From the NCBI GenBank assembly GCA_964545075.1, contig CAZJFS010000020.1:1-41980 (forward strand): 41,980 nt of DNA, read 5' to 3'. Positions within the stretch are counted from its first letter, which is position 1; every line of letters starts with the position of its first letter. Of the stretch, positions 1 to 7,127 are shown in pieces. The position numbers and the translations under genes are program-made. Origin of the DNA: DAOPXV01 sp035352535 (GTDB taxonomy: Bacteria; Muiribacteriota; UBA9980). The notes beneath the pieces are model-generated. The model was not told the origin of the DNA. It was given only the letters and a program-made list of their open reading frames with translations, and did no database searches.

Positions 1-784
1 TCTGCACAAGCAGGAATATAATAATGATAGGCACGATGACGATAACCGCGCCGGCCATCATTATGCCCTGATCGGAACCATAGCGGCCGTTCAGATTGGC
101 GAGCGCGACCGGGAGCGTATACATTTTTTCGTCGATCATTATTATGAGAGGCCACAAAAGTTCATTCCAGGCGCCTATGAAATTTATTATAACGACAGTT
201 GCAAGGACCGGCTTGCACAGAGGAAGAATTATTGAAAAGAATAGCCGGAATTCTCCGCAGCCGTCGATACGCGCCGATTCGATCAGTTCATCGGGAATGT
301 CGTACATGAACTGGCGGAGCATGAATATCGCGTAAACGCTCGCGCTTCCTGAAATTATAAGGCCGGTATAAGAGTTGAGCATGTTAAGGCTTTTTAATAT
401 TATAAAAACCGGCATCATCGTTACCTTGCCGGGGACCATCATCGTCAAAATCAACAGCGCGAAAAGTTTTTCGCGGCCTGGAAAATTCAGCTTCGCGAAG
501 CAATAGGCAGCCATGGCGTTTATCAGCACCGAAAGGCCCGTGAGCGAAAATGTCACTATTACGCTGTTAATGAGGCTTCCGAAAAAATCAGCGTTTTCGA
601 ATATAGTTATATAATTTGAAAAAGTGGCCGTCCCGACGGGCGGCGGCGGCATGATAAGCGTGTTCGGGGCGACGCGCAAAGACGTTATGAACATCCACGC
701 GAAAGGCATTATCGTCGTGACAAGAAATATAACGATAAGCGCGTATAGCGATATTTTTTGTATAAGCCCTGTCTTATTGGTCAT
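1..784 (-). CDS. Carbohydrate ABC transporter permease, MalG type (3' partial)
   Basis: Inner-membrane permease half of a CUT1-type sugar ABC importer. The reading frame starts at the ATG complementary to 782-784 and stays open to the window edge, so the C-terminus is missing. The translation begins MTNKTGLIQKISLYALIVI and shows several membrane segments. It also contains the cytoplasmic EAA loop, visible as ELIESARIDGCGEFRLFFSI, which docks onto the ATPase subunit in this family. It starts 14 bp after the stop of the upstream fused binding-protein/permease, so the two should form the heterodimeric channel. No strong ribosome binding site precedes the ATG, which suggests translational coupling. 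No ATPase gene is visible here; it may lie beyond the edge or be supplied in trans. The substrate cannot be read from the sequence. Confidence 0.9.
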   Translation of the reverse strand, partial: MTNKTGLIQKISLYALIVIFLVTTIMPFAWMFITSLRVAPNTLIMPPPPVGTATFSNYITIFENADFFGSLINSVIVTFSLTGLSVLINAMAAYCFAKLNFPGREKLFALLILTMMVPGKVTMMPVFIILKSLNMLNSYTGLIISGSASVYAIFMLRQFMYDIPDELIESARIDGCGEFRLFFSIILPLCKPVLATVVIINFIGAWNELLWPLIIMIDEKMYTLPVALANLNGRYGSDQGIMMAGAVIVIVPIIIIFLLVQ

Positions 785-798
785 CTTTTTTATCACCG

Positions 799-3132
799 TT
801 AGTCGAACAATTTCGACATTTTAAACTGCAGGAAGGTTATTACTGACATTACCGCGAACAGAGCGTAAGCTATCGCCGACGAATATCCGAGATTATAATA
901 TTTAAAACCCTGGTTATACATATATAGCACTACCGACATGGTGCTGTTCATGGGACCGCCTCCGGTCATGATATATGGCTCGGCGAAGATATGCAGGCAG
1001 CCGGTAACGGTCATAACAGTTATAAAGAAAGCGGTTTTTTTGATCATCGGAAGCGTTATGTAGAAGAACTGCTGAACGCTTGACGCTCCGTCGATCTCGG
1101 CCGCCTCGTATATCTCATCCGGAATGGACTGAAGCGCCGCTATGAATATCATCATGTTGTAGCCAAAACCCTTCCACACGCCCATTAAAACGATAGCCGG
1201 CAGAGCCAGATATTCATTCGAAAGCCAGTTCTGCGGAGGAAATCCCGCGCCGCCGATAGCCCAGTTGACGGGGCCGTGCCCGGTATCGTAAAGCCAGCGC
1301 CATATAAGAGCCACCGCGACAAATGTAGTGATGACCGGAAGAAAAAATCCCAGTCTGAATACGTTTTTGAACCGGACGAACCCCTGGTTCAAAAGAACCG
1401 CAGCTCCAAGCGCGAGAAAGATGTTGAGCGGAACTCCTAGAAACGCGTAAACGAAAGTGTTTTGAAGCGCCCTGAAAAATATGGGATCGGATACGAGATT
1501 CACGTAATTTTCAAAGCCGATGAAAATGATCTTTTCCGCGTCCCTGACGCCATATATATTCCAGTTGGTAAAGCTGATTATAAAGGAAGAAACGATCGGT
1601 ATGAACAGAAAAATCGTCATAACCGAAAGCGCCGGCGCAAGAAACAGCGGGGCCGCCTGATTGAAAAACCTTGAGCTTATGCGGTCCGCCGAGGGCGCGT
1701 GAATTTTGAAATATATGAAAAGGCCGGCGGCGATAAGTCCGCACATAAATATAGTCACGACGAATTTATAAAGCGCGGTCTGGCCGTAATCACGCGCGGC
1801 TATTATCTCGGAGGTTTTCAGACCGATCTTCGCGATGGCCTCGCGCGGAGTGATCTTTTTATACATCATTTCCTCGAGAGAGCCGCCGATAAGACTGTCA
1901 AGCTGGGCCCACTCGCCTATGGTCGGAGGCGTTCGCGTTTCTAAAAGCTGTTCCTTGAAAGCCTTTAGTTTCGGGTTGGAAAAAACGACCTCGTAATCCC
2001 ATGCGAGCTTATTGGGAGGAAGATCCTTTGAAATTTTATACCATTGCGCCTGAACATCCGGCCTGCTCATATATTCGATGAATTTGAAGGACGCTTCTTT
2101 GCGCTTCGAGTCGCGGAATATGACGAAGTTGCAGCCGCCGATGAATGACAGGGCGTTCAACTTTTCCGGCATCTTAGCCGTCATCCATTTCCCGGCGATT
2201 TCAGGGCTGTATTTATCCAGGTCGGCCGCCGTCCATGGCCCTGACATGAATATCGGACATATGCCCTTCTCGAACGCCCGATCTTCGACGGACGGATCGT
2301 TGAAGGGACCGAGCTTTTCGTCGAAGAGCGCCGCGTATTCAGCCAGGGCGTTCACGGCCGCTGGATTGTCGATAACGCACTTTTTGTTTTCAGAATCTAA
2401 AAGATCCGTGCCGTTCTGCCACAAGAGCGAGAGAAAAAAGAAGGAATCGGTCGCCGGAAGCGATGCCGGATAACCATTCTTTCCCTTTTTTTGAAATTCG
2501 AACTTGATTTTCCGGAGCATCTTCACGAATTCATCCCATTTTTCCGGAAACTTATCGAAGCCGCACGCGGCGAGAATATCGCTGCGATAATAAAAAACCC
2601 TGGTGTCGACATACCACGGCAGGCCGTAATAGCGGCCGTTATAGCGATTGGACATGAGCGAACCTTCGAACATGTCTTCGAGCTTTAGCGTCTTCGAATT
2701 TTTTATATATTCGTCGAGGGGCTCGAACGCGCCCATCGCCTGAAATTCAGGCATCCATGTCGTTCCGAGCTGGCAAATATCGGGAGGAACGTTGCCGACT
2801 ATCGCCGTGATGAGCTTTTCGTGCGCATCGCCCCATGGAATCGCCTGATTTATGACGCGAATGCCGGGATTTTCTTTTTCGAAGCGAGAGGTCAGCAGTT
2901 TTATGTATTCGCTCTCCATGCCCACCGACCAAACCTTGATCTCGATCGCTTCGACGGCCGCGAAGCAAAAGTTAAAAGAGAATAACGGGAGAGACATAAC
3001 CATGGCGACCGCTAAAATGATGGATGCCGCAAACGCCGCGAATTCAATGTGAATTTTCATATTGGAACTTCTGTTATATACGTCAGCTAAATTCATGCCG
3101 GACATCATATCATAAATTTGATCGTTTGACAT
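799..3132 (-). CDS. Fused sugar-binding protein and MalF-type permease of an ABC importer
   Basis: A 777-residue fusion of two proteins that are usually separate. After an N-terminal signal or anchor helix (about residues 30-58), residues about 60-445 resemble a family 1 extracellular solute-binding protein, with phrases such as IKVWSVGMESEYIKLLTSRF and GPWTAADLDKYSPEIAGKW. A membrane helix at about 455-478 carries the chain back to the cytoplasm. The rest is a MalF-like permease with its own membrane segments and an EAA loop near residue 674 (EAAEIDGASSVQQFFYITLP). This topology is self-consistent: the binding domain is periplasmic and tethered to the channel. The start is uncertain. The first ATG lacks a ribosome binding site, and Met25 (codon at 3058-3060) would give a more ordinary signal peptide. 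It lies 15 bp after the last pilin-like gene and 14 bp before the partner permease. Confidence 0.9.
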   Translation of the reverse strand: MSNDQIYDMMSGMNLADVYNRSSNMKIHIEFAAFAASIILAVAMVMSLPLFSFNFCFAAVEAIEIKVWSVGMESEYIKLLTSRFEKENPGIRVINQAIPWGDAHEKLITAIVGNVPPDICQLGTTWMPEFQAMGAFEPLDEYIKNSKTLKLEDMFEGSLMSNRYNGRYYGLPWYVDTRVFYYRSDILAACGFDKFPEKWDEFVKMLRKIKFEFQKKGKNGYPASLPATDSFFFLSLLWQNGTDLLDSENKKCVIDNPAAVNALAEYAALFDEKLGPFNDPSVEDRAFEKGICPIFMSGPWTAADLDKYSPEIAGKWMTAKMPEKLNALSFIGGCNFVIFRDSKRKEASFKFIEYMSRPDVQAQWYKISKDLPPNKLAWDYEVVFSNPKLKAFKEQLLETRTPPTIGEWAQLDSLIGGSLEEMMYKKITPREAIAKIGLKTSEIIAARDYGQTALYKFVVTIFMCGLIAAGLFIYFKIHAPSADRISSRFFNQAAPLFLAPALSVMTIFLFIPIVSSFIISFTNWNIYGVRDAEKIIFIGFENYVNLVSDPIFFRALQNTFVYAFLGVPLNIFLALGAAVLLNQGFVRFKNVFRLGFFLPVITTFVAVALIWRWLYDTGHGPVNWAIGGAGFPPQNWLSNEYLALPAIVLMGVWKGFGYNMMIFIAALQSIPDEIYEAAEIDGASSVQQFFYITLPMIKKTAFFITVMTVTGCLHIFAEPYIMTGGGPMNSTMSVVLYMYNQGFKYYNLGYSSAIAYALFAVMSVITFLQFKMSKLFD

Positions 3133-3147
3133 AATTATTAAGTTAAA

Positions 3148-3606
3148 TTACCTGATCTTATATCCGCAGATTTCATCGAAGCCGGCTGATTCGTATTTTA
3201 CGAACCGCCTTGAAATGTCGGAGGTAAGGGCCGAATATGAAACGCCGTCAAGACTTTTATCAGCCGAAGAGGAAACTATGAAAACGCCGCCCTTCAAATT
3301 TTTTACCATGGCGAAGTCTTTTCTGCCTGTAAAAGGGTCGGAATAGATGCGCCTCAAACCGCCTTTAAAAGCCGCGAGCTCCTCTATGGACTTCGGAACG
3401 CGGCCGTTCACGGCCTGAAATCTGAGGACCGCCATGTTATATTCGGCCAGATAATATTTCAAAGCGGTTTCTTTGCGGTTCTTCAGCTGGACCTCGGCGC
3501 CCGGAAGCGCGCTATGCGCGAGCACCGCCGTCATGATCGAGAAAAGTATGATGGCTATGGCGAGATAACCGCTGGAACGATTGTTGCTTTGAAAACTTAT
3601 CTTCAT
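3148..3606 (-). CDS. Pseudopilin-like protein without the Glu5 residue
   Basis: A 152-residue protein with a short basic leader (SFQSNNRSSG) followed by one hydrophobic helix (YLAIAIILFSIMTAVLAHSA) and a soluble C-terminal domain. The C-terminal domain resembles GspG-type pseudopilins: a long helix, then PKSIEELAAFKGG and a DPFTGRKDF turn. The putative cleavage site is Gly13-Tyr14. The residue at mature position 5 is alanine, whereas almost all pilins have glutamate there. GspK-type tip pseudopilins also lack it, so this may be a tip or initiation subunit. The start is an ATG with an AAAGG-type site upstream. It is the last of four pilin-like genes in the run and is followed after 15 bp by the ABC transporter fusion. 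Whether it is processed by a prepilin peptidase is inference. Confidence 0.75.
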   Translation of the reverse strand: MKISFQSNNRSSGYLAIAIILFSIMTAVLAHSALPGAEVQLKNRKETALKYYLAEYNMAVLRFQAVNGRVPKSIEELAAFKGGLRRIYSDPFTGRKDFAMVKNLKGGVFIVSSSADKSLDGVSYSALTSDISRRFVKYESAGFDEICGYKIR

Positions 3607-3663
3607 GTCCGACCTTTTTAAAAGCCTTTCCGAAAAGAATTTGAAAAAATATCGAGCCCGCCG

Positions 3664-4053
3664 TTATAACTGATCATAAGCCGTGTTTTCAAGGGTTTTG
3701 CCGACCGCTCCGGACTTGATGTCGTAGAGATCGGCGGCGCCTTTTTTAGAGGGGATTATTATCCAGGTATCGCTTCTATTGGTGACGGTGTCCATCGGGA
3801 GCGCCATAAGGTATTTTTTCTCGACGAGCTCATTTAAATCCCGCGGATATTTTTCATGGTCCTTATAATATCTGGAGATCACCTCGCGCGTCACGCGCAG
3901 ATTGTTTTTAAGCACGGTCTCCTTTGTTTTCTGCGCCGAATCGCCTATAATCGGGCGGGTCGCGGCATAGAGCACGCTTATGATTACGATGACCATGACG
4001 ACTTCTATAAGCGTAAAAGCCTTTTTAGCGGGGATTGATTTTGTTACAGTCAC
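3664..4053 (-). CDS. Type II secretion/type IV pilus pseudopilin with Ala at the cleavage site
   Basis: Prepilin-like protein of 129 residues. I place the start at the GTG complementary to 4051-4053, because GGAG sits 9 bases upstream and this start does not overlap the preceding gene, which stops at 4076. A TTG start at 4164 would add 37 residues of out-of-family sequence. The leader VTVTKSIPAKKA is followed by FTLIEVVMVIVIISVLYAAT, a classic class III signal with Glu5. The residue before cleavage is alanine instead of the usual glycine. The C-terminal part, with YPRDLNELVEKKYLMALPMD, follows the GspG-like plan. It belongs to a cluster of four pilin-like genes downstream of the PilM/N/O genes and would be a minor or major filament subunit. 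Confidence 0.85.
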   Translation of the reverse strand: MTVTKSIPAKKAFTLIEVVMVIVIISVLYAATRPIIGDSAQKTKETVLKNNLRVTREVISRYYKDHEKYPRDLNELVEKKYLMALPMDTVTNRSDTWIIIPSKKGAADLYDIKSGAVGKTLENTAYDQL

Positions 4054-4075
4054 TTTTTCACGCTCCGGAAATATT

Positions 4076-4489
4076 CTACCATTCGTTATAAAAATTCTTT
4101 TCAGAGGATATGCCGCGTGACGTAGATCGGACGTCGAAAACGCGCCTGGAGCCTTCGGATACAAGTATCACTTCCCATGTGGCCCGATCCGTAACGGGAT
4201 CGACCGGGACCTTTCTGATATATTTCAGCTCTACGAGCTGCTCGAGGCTTTTGGGAAACCGGTCAAAATGCGGTTTCGACGGATCCTCGCGGAGCCTGTC
4301 GAGGTAGAACCGGTCGATGGCGGAACGCATCTCCAGAAGCTCGAGTTTCAGGTTATTTTCGCGATTGCGCATAACGCTGGAGCTGTATCCCTGCACGGCG
4401 GCCGAGCTCAGGATCGAAAGGAATATCACGACCATCACCGCCTCGATAAGCGTAAAGCCCCTCGCGGAGCGGGATTTTTCAATATTCAC
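4076..4489 (-). CDS. Type II secretion/type IV pilus pseudopilin (GspG-like)
   Basis: A 137-residue prepilin-like protein starting at a GTG (complement of 4487-4489), which overlaps the 3' end of the upstream pilin gene by 11 bp. The leader MNIEKSRSARG precedes FTLIEAVMVVIFLSILSSAA, with canonical Gly at -1 and Glu at +5, so it should be processed by a GspO/PilD-type peptidase. That enzyme is not in this window. The soluble part contains a long helix rich in Arg and Glu, then FPKSLEQLVELKYIRKVPVD and DPVTDRATWEVI, the G-type pseudopilin signature of a Pro-rich loop followed by a beta-sheet. It is translationally coupled to the gene before it and separated by 22 bp from the next pilin gene. 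Confidence 0.88.
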   Translation of the reverse strand: MNIEKSRSARGFTLIEAVMVVIFLSILSSAAVQGYSSSVMRNRENNLKLELLEMRSAIDRFYLDRLREDPSKPHFDRFPKSLEQLVELKYIRKVPVDPVTDRATWEVILVSEGSRRVFDVRSTSRGISSEKNFYNEW

Positions 4490-4856
4490 CGTAGCTCACG
4501 CCCCTGTAATCCTTTTCGACGGGCCTGGTACCCGAAGCGGTAGTAAGGAACACTTCGCCGTTCTTTTTTTCGTAGCCGATCTTTCCGGATGCGTTGGCGC
4601 CCGTCCATGAAAGCTCTATGCCCTGGACCTGCGCGCCTGAAAGCTCGTTAAGCGACGCGGGCATTTTCATGTTCATAAGATAGTACCGGCCGCAAGCTTC
4701 GCGAAGGACCGCGAGGTTCTGCTTTACGGCCGCATCCCTGGCGAGTTTCACGCGCGAGGAAATATTCACCGCCGCTATGGACGATAAAATCGATATTATC
4801 GATATGACGATAAGTATTTCTATGAGGGTAAACCCGGAAGCCATCTTCATCTTCAT
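4479..4856 (-). CDS. Type II secretion/type IV pilus pseudopilin
   Basis: A 125-residue prepilin-like protein with a very short leader (MKMKMASG) and the hydrophobic helix FTLIEILIVISIISILSSIA, so both the Gly cleavage site and Glu5 are present. After the helix comes a polar helical segment (VKLARDAAVKQNLAVLREAC) and a small C-terminal domain lacking an obvious calcium-binding loop. The start ATG overlaps the stop of the PilO-like gene as ATGA (4853-4856), and the 3' end overlaps the next pilin gene. The run is therefore tightly coupled and probably assembles into one filament. Being first of the pilins, it could be the major subunit, but this is only positional inference. Confidence 0.88.
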   Translation of the reverse strand: MKMKMASGFTLIEILIVISIISILSSIAAVNISSRVKLARDAAVKQNLAVLREACGRYYLMNMKMPASLNELSGAQVQGIELSWTGANASGKIGYEKKNGEVFLTTASGTRPVEKDYRGVSYGEY

Positions 4857-5419
4857 CTGTTCGCCTGAAAACTTCCTATCTTTAAATCATTCACCGGAAT
4901 ATAAAAATCGTATTTTATAGACGTCTCGGATGTCTCAAGAACGTCGGCGACAATGTCTTCGCTCACCACGTAAAAAGATCCGCGGATCTTCTTCACGAGG
5001 CCGAAAAACGCCGAAGGCCTGATGGATTTGAAAAACATACGCACTCCGAGCGTTTCGGCAAGGGCGATCTTCCTCGCTTCGAAATCCACGTCAAATATAG
5101 CGGTTTCATTCGTGGAAAGCGCCTCATGGTTAAAGCCGTTCTGGATCAGTTCGACGCTCGCGCTGGTGAAGTTGGACGAAAAAACGCGCGCCATGGACTC
5201 GAGGTCGCCTTTAAACCCGTCTTTTTCCTTCTTGTATTCAACGTATTTTTTAGCCGCTTCCGCTTCTTTCTCCCTTGTGCTCGTAAGCAGCGAATTCAGC
5301 GTGGCGCCTTCTTTAACGGCGGGCGCAAGGAACAGCAGGTGTATAAACCCTATCATGATGACCAATAGGGAGTTTATTATCACGAGATATTTTATTCTGG
5401 CAATCTCTTTTTCACTCAT
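4853..5419 (-). CDS. PilO/GspM-like inner-membrane platform protein
   Basis: A 188-residue bitopic membrane protein: a short cytoplasmic tail, one membrane helix (about residues 10-32, YLVIINSLLVIMIGFIHLLF), a charged coiled-coil stretch (about 45-72) and a periplasmic alpha/beta domain. This is the layout of PilO and GspM, which pair with PilN or GspL through the coiled coil and ferredoxin-like domains. Sequence similarity in this family is low, so the call rests on topology and gene order (PilM, PilN-like, then this gene). It overlaps the PilN-like gene by 8 bp and the next pilin gene by ATGA, as expected for subunits made in fixed ratio. Confidence 0.75.
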   Translation of the reverse strand: MSEKEIARIKYLVIINSLLVIMIGFIHLLFLAPAVKEGATLNSLLTSTREKEAEAAKKYVEYKKEKDGFKGDLESMARVFSSNFTSASVELIQNGFNHEALSTNETAIFDVDFEARKIALAETLGVRMFFKSIRPSAFFGLVKKIRGSFYVVSEDIVADVLETSETSIKYDFYIPVNDLKIGSFQANR

Positions 5420-6056
5420 AAAGCGCCGCCTCCAAAAGATCGATCGTAACCGACGCCGTCATTTTCAACCCGTCGCAAGCCTGTTTCGTCACGAAAACTC
5501 CGACCGCCCATCCAGTATTTTTAAGTTTCTCGCAAAGCCCTTTGAATTCTTCCTTTTTCGAGCACTCAACCTCGAAGGAAGCCTTCAACGTCCTGAGGTT
5601 TAATTCAAAACGCGTGACTGCGACCCGGCCGCCATAATTCCCGATCAGACGATATATGCCTTCAAATATCTTTTCCTCGTCCATCTTTAATTTTTTCAGG
5701 GCCGGACGCATCTCGGATTTGACGCGCGCCACGGCGTCCTTAAGTTCGTCGGTGAGATACACCTCGTACGTGGCGCGCGGACTGCCGGAGATCATGAAAA
5801 CTTCCGCAGTGCCGCTCCGAAGAACCACCATGCTGTTTTTCATGTCCCGCTCGTATTTAGCCGCCTTATCCTGAGAGGCGGTTATATTTTCGTTCGCGTT
5901 ATATATCGCGTCCTGCGCTGCCCAGTATGAATAAGCGCACCAGATGAAATATATCGCCGGAATGAGCGCGAGGGAGAACCTGACGATCCTGTATCCGGCC
6001 GATTCCTTCTGTATCCTGGACTCCACTTTGAAGTCCATGCGGATAAGCCTTTGCAT
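5412..6056 (-). CDS. PilN-like inner-membrane platform protein
   Basis: A 214-residue protein with a cytoplasmic N-terminus (about 25 residues), one membrane helix (about 27-48, FSLALIPAIYFIWCAYSYWA), a helical region and a C-terminal domain predicted to be ferredoxin-like. PilN binds PilM through its cytoplasmic N-terminus and PilO through the periplasmic part. I do not see a clear copy of the PilN INLLP motif, so the assignment depends on topology and on its place directly after PilM. The start is 6 bp after the PilM stop and the end overlaps the PilO-like gene (ATGAGTGA at 5412-5419). Confidence 0.72.
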   Translation of the reverse strand: MQRLIRMDFKVESRIQKESAGYRIVRFSLALIPAIYFIWCAYSYWAAQDAIYNANENITASQDKAAKYERDMKNSMVVLRSGTAEVFMISGSPRATYEVYLTDELKDAVARVKSEMRPALKKLKMDEEKIFEGIYRLIGNYGGRVAVTRFELNLRTLKASFEVECSKKEEFKGLCEKLKNTGWAVGVFVTKQACDGLKMTASVTIDLLEAALYE

Positions 6057-6062
6057 CTTTCG

Positions 6063-7106
6063 CTACTCCTTTATGCCGGCGAGCGGCGTAAACTGGATTT
6101 TTTCAGCGTCGGCCGCGAGCGCCACGCGCATGTCGAAAAAATTAGCCAAAAACCTGTCTATTCCAGGAAGTTTGCAGAACCCGCCCGACAGATAAACCTC
6201 GGCGAGTTTCACGCCGGAAAACTTCGAAGCGAAAAATTCAAACGTAAGATGCAGTTCCTTCAGAAGCTTGTCGGTGGCGCCAGTCCTTCCGGCGTCAAAT
6301 TCTTCAAGTGACGGCGCGTCGAGTTTCTCGGGAAAGATTTTAAGCGCCATAAGTTTCGAGGTCAAAGCCGCTTTGTCGGTTCCTTCGCTTTCGATCTCCG
6401 CGAAAAAATGTTTGCCGGCGGTTTCGATGATACGCACGTAGGCGGGCTGGTAATCGCTGTAAAAATAAACAGTGCTCACTTCATAGCCTACATTTATCAC
6501 CGCGAAATTCGGCTTCAAATCGGCATTCTGCGCGATCTGATTATAGATGGCGTGGCTCGTCAGATCGACGGACGCGATCTCCACGCCGGCCGCCGCGAAA
6601 ACCTCGTTGACGCTCTGGAGTATGTCTTCCTTGACCAGGCACACGTAAACGTCGAGAATATAACTGACATTAGCCGCAATCGATTCCCGGGATTTTGGCG
6701 CGCGCGTTTTTTTGTCCGCGACGCCGTGTTTTTTTGACGGCTCCGCGGGCTTTTCTCCCGCCACTTCGCGGCTCGACCTGACGTGAACGCAGATCTTGCA
6801 CCCCTCATGTATCTCATCGCGTATCTGTTCCTTGGCGCGCCACACGAGATAGTCCTTCGTATAACCTTCCGGAACGCCGCCGATAGTTAAAAAAAGCTGC
6901 CGCGCCCATTGATCCGGCAAAAGAATATGGCAGGGAGAAATCCTGACCGATTTCTGAAGCTCCGCCAGCGCCAGCAAAAATTTTTCCTGGTCGAGAAACG
7001 GAATGGTAAAAGTGCCGCCCACGGTATCTTCCGGAAGCACAGCCTCCGCCGTAAAATTTTTCCGCATAGCCTTGATGCTATAGCTCCCGATGTCTAAAAC
7101 TGCCAC
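6063..7106 (-). CDS. pilM: PilM-like actin-fold ATPase of the pilus/secretion platform
   Basis: A 347-residue cytoplasmic protein of the PilM/FtsA-like actin fold. The N-terminal AVLDIGSYSIKAM matches the phosphate-1 motif of the family. A second nucleotide-site segment is AVINVGYEVSTVYFY, and the C-terminal VYLSGGFCKLPGIDRFL matches the adenosine motif. A basic, low-complexity insert (about residues 115-140, rich in Lys, Arg and Ser) interrupts the domain before SYILDVYVCLV, and appears specific to this lineage. PilM links the cytoplasmic motor to PilN and PilO. It follows the GspE gene by 21 bp and precedes the PilN-like gene by 6 bp. The product is far from the cell-division FtsA length and has no amphipathic tail, which supports PilM. 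Confidence 0.85.
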   Translation of the reverse strand: MAVLDIGSYSIKAMRKNFTAEAVLPEDTVGGTFTIPFLDQEKFLLALAELQKSVRISPCHILLPDQWARQLFLTIGGVPEGYTKDYLVWRAKEQIRDEIHEGCKICVHVRSSREVAGEKPAEPSKKHGVADKKTRAPKSRESIAANVSYILDVYVCLVKEDILQSVNEVFAAAGVEIASVDLTSHAIYNQIAQNADLKPNFAVINVGYEVSTVYFYSDYQPAYVRIIETAGKHFFAEIESEGTDKAALTSKLMALKIFPEKLDAPSLEEFDAGRTGATDKLLKELHLTFEFFASKFSGVKLAEVYLSGGFCKLPGIDRFLANFFDMRVALAADAEKIQFTPLAGIKE

Positions 7107-7127
7107 TTTATAATGCCTCCGTATCGT

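Noticed and set aside
4054..4164. Longer start (TTG at 4164) for the pseudopilin at 3664
   Set aside because: It would overlap the preceding gene by 89 bp and add 37 residues unlike any prepilin leader; the GTG at 4053 has a GGAG site and no overlap.
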